Shown: piece after piece, positions 44,930 to 58,242 of the stretch
Numbering within the stretch: the stretch's first letter is position 1
How the letters are laid out: each line of letters starts with the position of its first letter
Assembly: GCA_963681505.1 (NCBI GenBank)
Contig: OY811980.1
Span: 2,592,553-2,656,552, forward strand
Origin: Eunapius fragilis
Taxonomy: Eukaryota > Porifera > Demospongiae > Spongillida > Spongillidae
Length of the DNA: 64,000 nt
Reading direction: 5' to 3'
The notes under the pieces: model-generated
Databases searched by the model: none
What the model was told of the DNA's origin: nothing
Seen by the model: only the letters and a program-made list of their open reading frames with translations
Made by a program: the position numbers and the translations under genes

Positions 44930-47230
44930 ATGAGAGAGCCAGTCAGTGCGATTGAGGAGCAGGTGGATGGAGTTGATCATTTTCAGAGGAAGTATTCAGT
45001 CCCACAGTTCCAGAAGTTGGTAAATAGCAGTTTGCCAATTTGTTGGATAAACATGGACGTTATTATGCTGATTTTAGGAAGTGGTTTCAGCCAATTTAAG
45101 CCTAGTTCCTCTGATGAACTAGATGTGATAACATGCTAAATAGTGTGTGTCCTAATTTATGACATGAACATGTATTGCAGGGGACACATTTGTATCCACT
45201 ACTTGCAACAAAGCTGGTCATAGTTCTTCTGCTCCACAAGATGGCATGCCATCAGCTGGTACCTCCTCTTAGGCATGTTATTTGGTGTTATAATTTATAA
45301 CATGGTATTACAGGGATAACTACTGAAGAAGCATATATCAGTGGAAGCATTTCAGAAACTGCAGGTAATAAATTAATTTGTGCATGAGATCTACTATGAT
45401 AAAGATAGACTCTTGGTATTTAAAGTATATGCTATAATCCATTTGGCTGACAGTAATATGTTTTTACTCACTCATGTGGTAGCACAAGTATTAGTAAACA
45501 GCAAATCAGTGCTCTATGATATTGGGGATGTTGCAAGTGGGAAAGCCGGTATTCTTTTAACGCACGATTGACCGATGTACTTATAGCAACACATCGTACC
45601 TGACAGAAAATGTCTATTTTCCACTCAAACCAGAATGAGTAGTAAGAAAGGAAAAGTGTTTAAATTGCATTTTCAGCATTTTTGGCTAGAAAAATGTAAA
45701 TGGCTTCCATCACAGCAGGGAGCTTATTGTAAATACTGTGTCTTATTTACACCAAAGAATCCTTGAATAAAACCAGGAGTATACTAGTATCACCCCCTAT
45801 GCAAAATTTTAAGAAAGTAATGTTTAAAGATGGTTACTAGACTGTGCATGAAGGTCTTCAATATCATAAAGATGCAGTGCTGCAAGGCATGAATATTTGC
45901 ACCAGTGCTGAGAATCCAGAAGTGACCTTGCCATACAAGATATCTATAATGGTATAGAAAAATATGACAAAAACTTTACTATTTTGAAATCAATTGTTAA
46001 AGGTATAATATTTTGTGGAAAGCAAAATGTAGCATTGAGGGGTCACCAGGATGACTACACTAGCAATTGTGAAAACAAAGAAAATTACATAGCCCTTTTA
46101 TAACTTATATGAAAACGATGTTGTATTAAGAGAACATGGGGAGCATGGAAAGAGAAATGGAATGACAACATCAAAGACAACCCACAATGAGATAATAAGT
46201 ATAATTGCTGATACATTCATCAAGAGATCAAACAATGTCTGCAGCAGAAATCTGCAGTATTCTCTATTATTGCAGATGAAGTAACAGATAAAAATGCCAA
46301 CAAAGCAACATCAGCAGTTTGCCTTCGTTTTATTCAAGGCAATGTGATTAGGGAACTTTTTTGGAGGCATTGGGAAGTGAATCTTGTAAGAGAAATTTAC
46401 GAGGACTATGTCAAACAAGATGAGCAGAAAGACACACGTGTTATGAGACCTTCTATGAATTGTACATCTATGTTTGCTGCTGCTGTGAGGCAATCATTAA
46501 TCCTTCTGTATATGCAGAGAAACATGTACAAGATGGTTGTGATTGGGATTCTGACACCAAAGTTTAATGATCAAGGATTTTTGCATGTCTTGAAATCTGC
46601 ACAGCACATCATAGCATTTTTAGTAGCGAAAAATGGTCTTGAGCAAGAAAAGCCTATTACTGCAAAATTTCAAAAGAAGGACCAAGATATTGTGCATGTG
46701 TATAATAGAATAGACAGTAATATTGATAATGTTAAAGAACTTAGAAAAAATATCAAAGATAAATTTCATGACTGGTTTGTGGATGCTACAAGGATTGCAA
46801 ATGAAATAGGGTGAAATATCTCTGCCATGCATAGCAGGAAGACAAATTTACTGTGCTAATGCACTGGCTGATGGTGCAACAACTACTGCTCAACAAGTAA
46901 AGAAAAAACATTCTCTATGAGAAAGTTGGTGGCATATAGGATTTGAAGGCAATGGTGGTGTAAAAAGGAAGGAAACAAGGGTCAAGTAATAAGGGAAAAT
47001 GGAATAGTCCTATATTTAGCACACTAACAACATACTATATCCTACATATAGAAATGTGCTAAATATAGGACTATTCCATTTTCCCTTATTACTAGACCCT
47101 TGTTTCCTTCCTTTTTACACCACCATTGCCTTCAAATCCTATATGCCACCAACTTTCTCATAGAGAATGTTTTTTATTTACTTGTTTCATTGATTTTTAT
47201 TCATACCCGATTATGAGCCGTATAACTAAT
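44930..47230 (+). pseudogene. hAT-type transposase relic (TTF finger, DUF4371-like)
   Basis: Fragments in order: exon-like MREPVSAIEEQVDGVDHFQR; exon-like GDTFVSTTCNKAG and GITTEEAYISGSISETAG with AG/GT borders; FQHFWLEKCKWLPSQQGAYC then KYCVLF, a TTF-type zinc finger near 45670-45750; ALRGHQDDYTSNCENKENYI near 46031; then IIADEVTDKNANKATSAVCL with RF near 46262-46325, which carries a catalytic-type Asp; and IREIYEDYVKQDE.. to NEIG at 46344-46814. Many stops and frame changes occur. At 46893-47185 a fold-back MITE interrupts it after ANALADGATTTAQ, and coding resemblance resumes beyond. It is inactive. Confidence 0.65.
46893..47185. mobile_element. 293-bp fold-back MITE with 131-bp arms
   Basis: Arms 46893-47023 and 47055-47185 are almost perfect reverse complements; outer ends are ACAAGTAAAGAAAAAACATT and its inverse. 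The 31-bp spacer is unique. It is inserted in the hAT relic. Diverged partial copies lie at 21238-21290, 22143-22180 with 23448-23510, 30955-31058 and 63558-63662, so this is a family. Confidence 0.9.
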
Positions 47231-47259
47231 CCATCTTGATATGAGAGGGAGGTTGTAAA

Positions 47260-47700
47260 GGTACGACATACCTTTGAGTGATCTTAACTCTTTTCGCCGA
47301 GCGAGATGCACGTTCAGGACTATGGCAATATCGCGGTCTTTTTTCAGGATCTGCTCGATACCTTGCACGTCGAGAGGTCCGTTCCTTTTCAGGATCTGAG
47401 GGGGCTTTAAGGGGCGGCCGAAATAGAAAAGAGATTATTAATTGTCGCCCCAGCGCGATCGAACCCACGAACGCATTTTGTATTGGGCCAGAAGCAGACA
47501 GCACCCTCCCCCCCCCCTACTAATCGCATCTCGATACTTGCGCGTCGAGAGATCCGTTTCTTTTCAGGCTCTGCTCGATAGTTTTCACGTTGAGAGGCCC
47601 GCTTCTTTTCAGGCTCTGCTTTGTAGTTCCGCTCGGGCTGAATCTAATACGTCGTCTCTAGTTTTGAGCTACTATGCTCGTCGTTTGGCTTTCTTCTTTT
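47260..47700. repeat. Diverged tandem repeats (CGTCGAGAGGTCCGTTCC)
   Basis: About five degenerate units contain GCACGTCGAGAGGTCCG and TTTTCAGGCTCTGCTCGATA. A segment at 23640-23690 matches the right flank (GACGTGAAGGCATTTTG). No gene seen. Confidence 0.6.
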
Positions 47701-47756
47701 CCTGACGTGAAGGCATTTTGAAAAAAAAAAAAACAACTTCACTAAGTTACAACATA

Positions 47757-48619
47757 GATATTAGACTGGAAGGGATTGGAAACCAGACCAATTAACACCA
47801 ATCAACAAGTACAGTCCTGGCAGTTCAAGTCCCCAGGCCTTTACAGATAAAATGGCGGGTACCAAGTTTGCGCAGGAGCGAGCGTAAAAGAACGTATCCG
47901 TGGATTGTGGTAAAGGGAACACTTTTCATAAAGTTCATGGTTTTGTAGGTTGTTTTATTTCATATTCAGATGATTTTCAGGGTGCAATCGACCTCATTAA
48001 TAATCCATACATTATTATCTCTAGGGCAAAAATTGCGCGCGAAATAAAGGCTTAGCTTTTAGATTTTTTTTTTTTGGTCGTAGAGAACGTACAGACGGCA
48101 AACTAACTATCCGTTGGCACATGGTTTTCATCTGGCTATCTGGTAGACAGGTTTTCAGAATATTTACGACAAAGCTACGGTCGCTATACCGGTGAGTATC
48201 ACACCTAGTCAAAAGTAAGTTTTTTTAATTTTTATATCGAGTACGACGCATTCATGTCACAAAAATTATACTGTGGTACGTGAAACACAGTGCTCAATCT
48301 GCCTATCGTAACGCCGTACCTTTACGTCGCTTTGTTCCGGCGTAGTACCGGTGAGTTTGATTCTAGACATGGAGCGCTTTAAGTCTAATATCTTCTTTTA
48401 GGAATGGAGTATTTAAAAAATAATTACTTCTTCGTGATCCACAGTTCATGCGCTACCTTTTACTACTGTTCTTATTTGCCTCTTGCGTACTTGACCAAAA
48501 ACTTTTGAGGGGCGAGGTGCCAGACTAACCAATTAGCAACTGCCAGGAGTGTCCCCGCTACGTTCTATTGAATTGTATGGCGCACGTGCGCGGTTTCCAA
48601 TCCCTTCCAGTCTAATATC
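47757..48619. mobile_element. 863-bp element with perfect 28-bp inverted ends
   Basis: GATATTAGACTGGAAGGGAT(TGGAAACC) at 47757-47784 is repeated exactly inverted at 48592-48619. TACAAC occurs at 48620-48625 and three bases before the left end (47748-47753), so a target duplication is likely but its exact length is unclear. No transposase; AT-rich interior. Confidence 0.8.
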
Positions 48620-48950
48620 TACAACGATCGAATAACAAGAATGATTATATTACGCACGTGCACGTTATTAAAATACATAACCGCCAAAGTTAATTTCCAC
48701 TACGTGTAGTGCCCACACCGTACTCATTTGATTACAAGATGTATACTGCTGTACTTCGTATAAAGAGCGACGTAGGACCTATCCGAGTCGTGTCAGTGCA
48801 GTAAGCTATACGTGATTTGCTAACACAACCACCGATATATGTCATGTAGCCTCGAGACGTTTTGACCACAGAAGCGAGAATGCCAACGAATTCTGAAGCC
48901 ATTGGTGTGATTTTCATTTCTTAAAAGTGCTCCTATCCCGAGTTATGCGT

Positions 48951-49054
48951 GAGGAGGAGGAGGAGGAGGAGGAGGAGGAGGAGGAGGAGGAGGAGGAGGA
49001 GGAGGAGGAGGAGGAGGAGGAGGAGGAGGAGGAGGAGGAGGAGGAGGAGGAGAA
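48951..49054. repeat. (GAG)n trinucleotide microsatellite
   Basis: About 34 uninterrupted GAG/AGG units. Poly-Glu, poly-Arg and poly-Leu frames through it are artefacts. It replaces the GACGAC/poly-A tract of the related segment at 24330. Confidence 0.95.
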
Positions 49055-49679
49055 ATACGTGGGACTGGGTGCGAGTTTCGAAAAATGTTTTGTTCTCTAC
49101 AACCACGCGGTTTTGTGACATCAAACAAACACGAAACTGCTTGTTGTTGCCTTCCTGTACGACGACGATAACAAGGTAAGCCATCCACTCGTCCGGAGTC
49201 TTTTTAGAAGTGGGTCGCTTTTTTAATGACATTCATAATCGGGGTCAAATCCTATATGAGAGTTACTAACGTAACTCTCGATAATTCAGTTAGCAAAAGC
49301 ATATAAGGTACCCTATGCAGCTCAATATTGGTGGGCTCCTTAAACTAATTCAAGTCGTCCTGTGTCCACAACCAAACCTACTTCTAAAAACATTTTACAA
49401 TGTTAAACAGTTTTTTCAGCAATTCAACTCTAATTAGAAGGGTTTGTTGTAAGTTTTCATGTATAGTTGCAGATGGTTTGAATGTATGCAAAAATTGTGG
49501 TATACAACCAGTTGGTGTTGGTCAGTTTGCGCATGCCCTCCAAACTATTTTTTCAAGTATTACCGGTTATGCTCCAGAATTGACCATCATTTATATTTTG
49601 ATCAATGGAACGAAATCAGAATTCCTAATATCCATGCTGAGCCAAATACATTCGAGGATATGTAGACAGCTGATGGCAT

Positions 49680-51183
49680 TAAACAGCATCATGCTTTTAT
49701 TTCTGTAAATGGAAATCTTGGTCTTACCAATTTTACAGATGCAGTTCTACCATTTAAATCTTCATCAATGACCTTTTGGCCCATTTATGCTGTGGTGCTG
49801 AATTTACCACCATCAATTCGATACAATGCAGCCAATACAATGCTGATTTCATTATGGTGTGGTTCAATCAAACTTTAAATGCAGCAGTTAATTGGATCAC
49901 TTATTGATGCCTTCAATTCTTTGTATTCCAAAGGAATTGAAGTTCATACACATGAAGGTCCAAAGGTAGTTCAAGCAAAAGTGCTGACTTGTGGTTGTGT
50001 GTGACACAATAGCTAAAGCACCAGTCATGCCGGGGTATTAAGCAATTCAATGCCATCTATGGCTGTCCTGTGCATTCATCCTGGCAAACGTTTAAGGAAT
50101 GGGGCATACATTTATTTACCAAACCATGTATATGAACTGCGAATGCTTGCAGAGAAGGCATTAGAGGTTGTATATCAGAAATGGGCATATTGCATTCTAG
50201 TCCACTGTCACACACTATCATCATATAGATTACATGCATGCAGGTCCTGAAGGCATTGTAAAGAGGCGTATGTACTGTTGGTTTGAGAAGTCCAATCATA
50301 TGAAAGTGTATTAATTTGGATCTGAAGTGAATGCAATAGATTCTGTACTTGTAAAACTGAAACCTCCACATGATTTTACCAGGGCCCCTTGAAGTATTGC
50401 ATGACATAAGAAGTATTGGAAGGCATCGGAATTTCGAAACTGGTTGCTCTATTATTCCCTTACACTGCTTCTTCATAAACTTCCTCCCCTCTATTATCAC
50501 CGTTACGCTCTATTGGTATGTGCTATGCACTTGCTTCTGCAGCAAGAACTAAATCGCAATGAGTTCAATGCTGCTGTAGAAGTGCTTAAAGATTTCTGTG
50601 CTCCCCTTCCAGAACTCTATGGTGAAATAAACAGCACTATTAATGCACATCTGCTTCTGCATTTAACTCATTATGTTTGTTTATGGGGTCCATTATAGAC
50701 ACATTCAGCATTTGGATTTGAGAACAAAAATGGCATTGTTAAGAATCTTTCACAGTCAAAATATCACGTTTTGCATCAATAATATTCAACGTTGAAGTCG
50801 ATCAAACACTTCAACTTGTGCATCACAAGCTTGCCCAGTGTGAAGATGACATGACTATTAATTTTATTAATGAATGTAGGCATTTGATGCCATCAAATAT
50901 TGAAGAAGTAGAACCACATGTGTATTTATTTCCAACTTCCTTACAGGGTAGACTAGATGGATATGACATATATGGCAAATTGATGAAGAATAGAGTTACA
51001 TTTTGTGCTCAAAGTTGTAGCAGGTCAGTTAAACGTGACAGTTCGTTATGCTATTATAAAGACACTAATGGAAAATGGTATGGCAGAATACTGGGATTCA
51101 TCAAGATGGACCCACCTAGTGCTGTAGAAAGACAATTCAAAGTGAAGACACAGTCATTACTATATGTGTCAGGTCCAGCCTAA
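49680..51183 (+). pseudogene. CACTA (Tnp2/Transposase_21-type) transposase relic
   Basis: Broken frames give LPFKSSSMTFWPIYAVVLNL near 49745, NTMLISLWCGSIKL, LIGSLIDAFNSLYSKGIEVH, KQFNAIYGCPVCIHPGKRLR (50042-50100, apparent frame change), KKYWKASEFRNWLLYYSLTL near 50405, LNRNEFNAAVEVLKDFCAPL and NAHLLLHLTHYVCLWGPL near 50645. The order and motifs are those of Tnp2-type transposases of CACTA/EnSpm elements. A C-terminal frame (50818-51183) ends with GKWYGRILGFI. Multiple stops make it non-functional. It lies just left of the Ginger-like element. Confidence 0.7.
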
Positions 51184-53219
51184 AGAAATACCCTTCTGGT
51201 CAGGTGCATAAAGTTGAGATATTTTAGGTGCAAAAGACTTTTTTGCTGAAGTAAATGAAGGAATAAATTACACCATGATTCCAATCTCCAGTTATTCCAG
51301 TATCACTACAAGAGCTGTATTAGTTCAAGTACAATGATAATTACTTGTCATGAAGCACCCGAACAACTATGAACATCATTAATTTCTACACATGATGAAT
51401 ATCTCTATAGATGTAACGAATCACTGTACACAACGGTTTGCATGTAAACATCAACTGATCAACAATAAACTCAATCAGTGAATACATTTCATGCATTTTC
51501 ATGCCAAGTTCTACCCCCCATGTTCATATCCCATATCGCAAGGAAAGCAAGTTGTAGTTACCATAAATCCATTACAATCCCGGTGTAATAGGTACAATGT
51601 ACTCTAGGTATAATGGAATCTAGATTACACGGTACCTGGGTAGCGCGAACTCTAGAGTACACCACTGTGGAAAATCGAAGTTATGCAGTACCGTATAACG
51701 CATGAATTCTTTTGTTATACACGCGCAATACACTCATGTACGCATGTTATACATGCAAGGTGCATGGATACTATATACGCTGCATTTTTGTATAACAATT
51801 GAATACACATGCAGTATAACGTATGTATAACATGAGTATGATGTGTATTCGTGTATGTATAACATGAGTATCCGGTGTATAACTAGGAGTATTCTATTGT
51901 GGTTACATTTGTTGTTTCAACCGATTCCGCAGATACTTGTTTACACTGTCCATGCTACACATACCGCTTTCTTCAACCCACTTATTCTCGTGTATTCAGC
52001 CCGCCTTTTTTTGTTCACTTGACTCGCATTCTTCAGGATTTTAATTACAATATACAATACACATTGCCAAACAAAAAAGAGTGAAATGTTCTCAGAAGCG
52101 CACAAGGCGTAGGCGGCGATCGGAGAGCCCAGAACACGCGTTGCTTATTCAGCCTCTGATGAGTATTTTGAGTGGCTTTCCCAAAGCTGCAGTAAAGTAA
52201 AACAAACTTTGGCAGGCGAGTAAATATAAAAACGTACTTGTAGTTCCCTGCGCTGCAGCTTGCATGATCACGCGGAGGACGCAGCTGCTAGGAGACTATG
52301 TCGAAATCATTGCCGATTTCCATGGATATGTATAAGAGCAAAAGCAAAGTTTTAATATGACGGTTCAAACGACCACTTACGCGATGGTTCAGATGTTTCA
52401 TATGGCATTCCAACGAGGGGGATGTACCCCTTCTCTGATTAATGCAACAGGCATGCATAACTCACATGCGCAACAAATAGAAAAAAAACATGCTAACCTT
52501 TGGGTTACCACCTTTTGTTCTACCGAGTGACACAGCAAGTTACTCCTTTCCTTTTGCGCGTGAAACAGGTTAAGAAACAAAAGCAAACATAGCAACGTCC
52601 AACGATTGATTTGCGGCATACCTTTTTCAGCACTCGAGGCATCACAAGTAGAAGCATGTGACTCAAAGCTCGTAGAAGTAAATCTGAATGTGTCACATAA
52701 CCTAGATCACATAATTTACGCACGCAAATAAGAATGCGAAGAGGACATTCGAATAGTACATTACCGTGTTGGTAGAGGTCATACCTTGCAAAGGAACAAA
52801 GCAGAAAAATGATCGAGATAAGTTACCGAGTCCTGTTCAGGTCTAGGGCCAGCCATGCAAGGAGAGTCACCAGCCATTTTTGCGCGCCAAAATCATATAT
52901 ATAGACAGTAAAATTGAAAGGCCCAGGGTCTGTTACGAGCATTTGAGTCACACACAAGCACACTATACCATGTTAAGACAATATTGTCATATTGTAAACA
53001 ACCAGTATAGATCTATGTATAGAAATATTTGCTTCACCACATTATTATTCAGACATGCAGGGATCTGTGTTGACTCAGCTAGTTTCTTTCACACAAAGGT
53101 ATACGAACAATATTATCAATTACGACGGGCACGCTTGGAAGCATTAATATGCCATACCCTCTTAGTCTTTAAACTGCCGTTGCTTCACGGCTTGCTGAAT
53201 GCGAAAAAACTACTCTGAT

Positions 53220-53941
53220 GTTCTTCCCTCACTGAATCGGGCTAAATCACAAGTGGGTCTGTATCCAACCTTGTGTTGTAAGTGAAGAGGGCGTGGCATC
53301 ATAATACGAGGCATGACAACATATACAGCTTGTAAAGTTAATAACCCAGTCTATATCATTCCTGAGTCACCAGTGATTCGACTGGCCACACCCAATTCAA
53401 GCTATAAAGCACGTTCAAATTTATACTTCGCTTAAATCTGAGTCCTTTGAGCCCAACTACAAAAATGGAAACAGGCTCAGGTCGCGATGATCGGCAGCAT
53501 AAATGAACGTGGCGGTATAGCATGATCGGAGTTCTGATTTCTGACTATACATGTAACATGTATATTGAAGAGTACAATCGGATCGATGTACATGTATATA
53601 CTAGTCACGCATGTATGGATGTGTTCCAACTTAACAGCGCATATATTCTGAGAAGCAATTAGATCCAAAGTACTGATTTATACACTATATGGGACAGTGT
53701 CCAGCAAAATCACCTTTGTGGTACTTTTTCAAAGTTTCCAGGACAAGCAAAAGAAAAGCAACGCTCGCATTGAAATGTATGGCTAATTATAAATTCAGTG
53801 CCTAATAACTTTGCAATGGATAGTCCCATTTAGAATGCGAAAGAACCATTTGCATTGGCGTTCAAGAAAAATCAAAAATTTGAAAATTGACAAACTAGCC
53901 AGAAGGGTAAAAACTGTCCCATAACTGTCTGTGTGCAATAC

Positions 53942-53975
<34 letters not shown>

Positions 53976-56760
53976 TCAATGTCATCTGAGTCCTTTCACA
54001 TAGCAATCATGCAAGATGTAGTATATAGGGGTACTATGGTCTATAGCTATTTGTTTCATTTATCCTACTGTAATATGTCAAAGCAGGTATCATTAGCATT
54101 TTGTGTACATGTATATTATAGTGAACCTGTGTATGAATATCCTGCTGTACTGTATTTATAAAACTAAATAAACTGATTTATTTCATAAGATCAGTCATAT
54201 TAATATTACTACTTGATTTACATATACTATTCCACTGTTTTATACTTCAAAGTTGTTAATGTATTAAATTGTGCTGATATGTTGTTAATCACACCAGCTA
54301 TGATGATAAGTTATCAGGATCCTTTCCAATGCAACATGTGGTACATATATAATCCCCTCAGTTGTTACAATCTCAAAGCATTTACAGCTCAGGCTTGTGG
54401 CATTTATTATATTATTCCTCCCATGCATTTCATGTGCAAAAATTTAAAAGTAAAGACCATTCCTTACATGCACTATTTTTTACTGTTCTGACCAACACTA
54501 GTAGTGTATGCACACACACATACATGGATTGAGCTTGGTGTAGTATAAGGATAGAGGAGGCGGGATGGGGTAGGGTAAGACATACATTTTTTGCTTATTA
54601 TATGAAAGTGGTAAGATGATACACATTTGCTTCTATGTGTTTTATTGTCTGAGCTTCCATTTTGTCAGAAAAGTGTAAAAGGTTTTAAGTGAAAGTCTGA
54701 TTCCAGATCAGAATTGAACCCATTTCAGATGAATATATTAGTGTGCTTATATGAATCCAGATATCTTCCATTTATGGCTTGTTGACATGTCTACACATAG
54801 GGTTTGCAGCTGCCTGCATGGTAAGGTCGACCTTGAGGTTACTGACAGCATGAATATGATTAGGTGTGTGTGTGTGTGTGTGTAATGTAGATGTTCATGA
54901 GAGATTGAGATAGCCATGGGATTCTCAGTTTGAAACAGCTATCTCACATCATACCAATAGTGTACTGTACAGAAGGTCCAAGAAAAATAAAAACACCCCC
55001 TCCCAATAAAGTAGAGTGTCTATATAGACTGTGGGAGTCAGTTTCTTAGTCCAATCCCACTGGTGGATCCCTCCCTCCCCTGATCTCCACACAATTCCAC
55101 CAAGGGGTCAGTTTGCCCAAACTTGGGCAAACTAGCAGCGTTCTTCATACACCCTGGCTGGGTTAATGTGCACTGTACATCAAATACCATTAATAGCATG
55201 TTGTTGGTGCCATGCATGTCAATAGTCCAGTACACGTTTGTACAACTAAAATATTCTATAAGGGTTGAAATCGATTCATTAAGCTGTACAAGAATGCAGA
55301 ACAATCAGTCTTAGTTTGTGAGGATGGAAGTCTTGATACTTCATCTCTACACATGTTCAGCTCCAACCTGTAGAACGACCAAAGCATTGTTTTAATGGCA
55401 CAGTCACACATACTAGCACATATCACAGAGGCACAAGCACACACAGACACACATCATACCATAGATGTACAGTTTCATTAAGCCTGAGGGGAGGGGGAGG
55501 GGCTAAAATATGCTACAGCCGGGGGTCCCCCTCACATTGGCTAAATACAATAACGTTGGGGGGAGGAGGGGGGGGGGGGGCGGGCAGAAGGAATTAAGGC
55601 CAAATATACTAATATTGAGTAGTACCCTTGCTAGACTGCGTTATACGCCACTTAATTTTTGAATTAATTTTTCACCATCACAATTGTACCCCTCCAGTAC
55701 TCCTCCACCCACCCTCACCCTCCAACACAAACTGTACACCTCCACTTACCCAGAATCTTCACTGTATCTGCCATCGTGGTCTTCCGGGTCCAGGGGGAAG
55801 GGGCAATAGCCCCACCCCCTATATCAAATCTTTTGGGAAAGGGGAGGGATAATAGCCACCTCCACGTTGCATGGTATGGATGCTTATGACCTACATGTAC
55901 GTATGTGTTAATACAGCAAGTGATCAAACGCATTGACTAGTGAGAACAAACTATTTAGTGCCCACTTAGAAACACTTATTCAGGTAGTACACAAAACAAA
56001 AAAGAGAATGGCACCTTGGATGAGAACATCTAACCCAGTGTATGAAAAATTAACGCATGGACAGTGACATACCTAATAGTCCCACTACATGAAGGCAGTA
56101 CTTTCTTATGAACCATATGAATCACCTTGTGTGGCAATACTTGAAAGGCCCTCCCACCTTAGATAGTGTCGTATGTATCACATGTCAGATTGTCATTTAA
56201 ACTCGGCAGCACTGCTATTTTTCAATTGTGTTCATACCCGCTTCCATCAGTGGGAGATGGGGAAAGTAACAAACGTTCCAATTTACTGCATAACTGTGGA
56301 TTTTTAAGCCCTCAGTTGCAATGGCTGATTCTAGAAAGAATGTAACATTAGAGGTTAAAAGCATGAAAAGACACTTGTAAAAGATCACACAGTTCCTGTG
56401 TAACATATAGGTGTTGGAAGATGAACACATGTGTACATTTATAGCCTCTATGCTTCCTACACCTGCACTGACATCCCAACTGCTTACACCCATACCTATT
56501 CCATAAGCAAACACCCCCAAATGCAATTGCTTCCACACAGCAGCCTTCTACACTCACCAACACCTCCCTTCTACAATTTCCACACTCACAATTGAATGCT
56601 ACACATACACATATCAACACAAAATACTACTGAATTCACAACAGAACATTACACATACACAACAGCTTTCTGCACAACTCTACCACACACAGCTTATATG
56701 CAACCCTTCCATGCACCTGAAATGCACCATCTCCCTCTCCTCATACCACTAGACCTGTTG
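53220..56760. other. Interior of the nested CACTA-type element, no gene recognised
   Basis: Mostly AT-rich, with an (AAT)n run at 53940-53973, a (TG)n run at about 54863-54883 and a GT-rich stretch. Frames are short and show no domain. 53767-53900 matches the arm of the inverted-repeat element at 25205. Confidence 0.45.
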
Positions 56761-56766
56761 GGTTAG

Positions 56767-56905
56767 CTGTGGCGGAGCTAGGGGGTGGCTGGAAGGGACT
56801 TGGCACCCCCCCCCCCCCCCCTACGATTTAGGTTTTACTTTGCACAGTGATGTCAATGCTTGGCCCCCGCCACTGATATCAACAGAGGTACTCCCTTCCC
56901 TTAGA

Positions 56906-56937
<32 letters not shown>

Positions 56938-56963
56938 ACTATAAAATCCTGGCTCCGCCAGTG
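56767..56963. mobile_element. hAT-like MITE with 8-bp duplication
   Basis: Ends are CTGTGGCGGAGCTAGG and CCTGGCTCCGCCAGTG (inverted CACTGGCGGAGCCAGG). They are flanked by TGGGTTAG (56759-56766) and TGGGCTAG (56964-56971), an 8-bp duplication with one mismatch. Two C runs (about 17 and 30) lie inside. The 8-bp duplication fits hAT and separates it from the 5-bp G-tract family. Confidence 0.75.
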
Positions 56964-58242
56964 TGGGCTAGACCAATGCAATGCTTCCTCACAACGCTCA
57001 GCCACTCTCAACCCTGGAGCGTTTGCTCCAGGATTTAGTAATCAACAATAATGACGCTCCTTTCCTTGGTGGCAGCTGAACTCTCCTCCATGGTGGAAGG
57101 CACTCAGCAGACCTTATCCAGTGTTTGGCAACTTCCTCCCCATAACCTTATCAAGGGGCAGGCATTACCTCCTCAGTGGCAGCAGGACTCCCCGCTAGTG
57201 GTAGGCCGTTCTGTCATCCGCGGTGGCAGGTCTCCCTCACAGTGGTGGAACATCTGGTCCACACGGTCGGTGGGAGTATTTGTCCTCGCAGTGAGCTGGG
57301 GTCCAGCCCTCCTCTCTCCGGGGAGCTGTGTTCATTGCCAATGTAATATCCCACACCACACACTGCTGACATGCACACCTCCCATGTCACAACACACAGC
57401 TTACTCCTAAACCCCACACAGACACGCGTTTCATGCCCACACAGAAACGCCTCCCACAATCCACACAGACACGCCTTCCATACACCACACCTCCCACATC
57501 CCACAAAGGCCAGGCACTCCTTCCAAAGTGATATACCACACAGAAACGCCCCCCACATATTATGTCAATAGAACTCAAAGTCCATGAACTGTATGAATTT
57601 CCGTAAATGAGGCTATAGCGAGAAACGTCATCAACTTACATTCTAGGCCGCGTACTGTACTTATCATCGATCGCGGTGGTTCAACGTGTTTATTTTTAAA
57701 ACTGCCTCCTCTTGTTCAGGAGGCGGTCTCTGATTTATTACCAAGCACGTGCAGCGATAACGATATGAATAAGTAAATGTGTAAGCGCTGTGTTATACAT
57801 AGTATGTATACTTCATGTGTAGTATCTGCAATCACAATCTTATAATTACCGCACACTTACCTCAACGATGTGTATAACTGTGTATAACAGTATTACACTT
57901 GTTATACCTTGTAATACACTTATTGTATAACAGCTATATACGTTTTGGTGTATAACTCTGCGGTATATAGTACAAATACACCCAGTGTATAACTGTCTTT
58001 TTCCATAGTGCACCGCGCCTGGAGGTAAGGTGTATTCTACAGTCCATGGTACCTAAGCAATTACGCGGGTAAGGTGTACTCAGTCAGGTAACATATAATC
58101 TACGGTCCGCACTACCTAGGTAGGATGGACTCTCCGATTGGAATTTCGGAATCTGTAATTATCAATCAGTTAACTCTGATTGCAACCTGCAAACAGCTGC
58201 AAAGAGCATCTCAACCACGTGGTGCCCTAGAAATATTTCTAA

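Larger units (their letters stand above)
51663..58010. mobile_element. 6.35-kb CACTA-type element nested in the Ginger element
   Basis: Ends are CACTGTGGAAAA and TTTTTCCATAGTG (inverted: CACTATGGAAAA). CAC is duplicated at 51660-51662 and 58011-58013. Subterminal GTTATAC/GTATAAC words are dense at 51675-51890 and 57790-57990 in opposite orientations. CACTA-like ends with a 3-bp duplication fit the CACTA/EnSpm superfamily. No transposase is recognisable inside. The best open exon-like segment is 52622-52784 (minus), reading YDLYQHGNVLFECPLRILIC then VRKLCDLGYVTHSDLLLRAL between AG and GT borders. It also holds a hAT-like MITE (56767-56963) and TG, AAT and CACACAGACACGCC repeats. Confidence 0.75.

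Noticed and set aside
48933..49232. Poly-Glu, poly-Arg, poly-Leu and poly-Pro frames
   Set aside because: They are artefacts of the GAG microsatellite.
52827..52877. Start exon MAGDSPCMAGPRPEQDS joined to 52622-52784
   Set aside because: The donor and acceptor are plausible, but the phases do not match (0 against 2), so the join would create an immediate stop.
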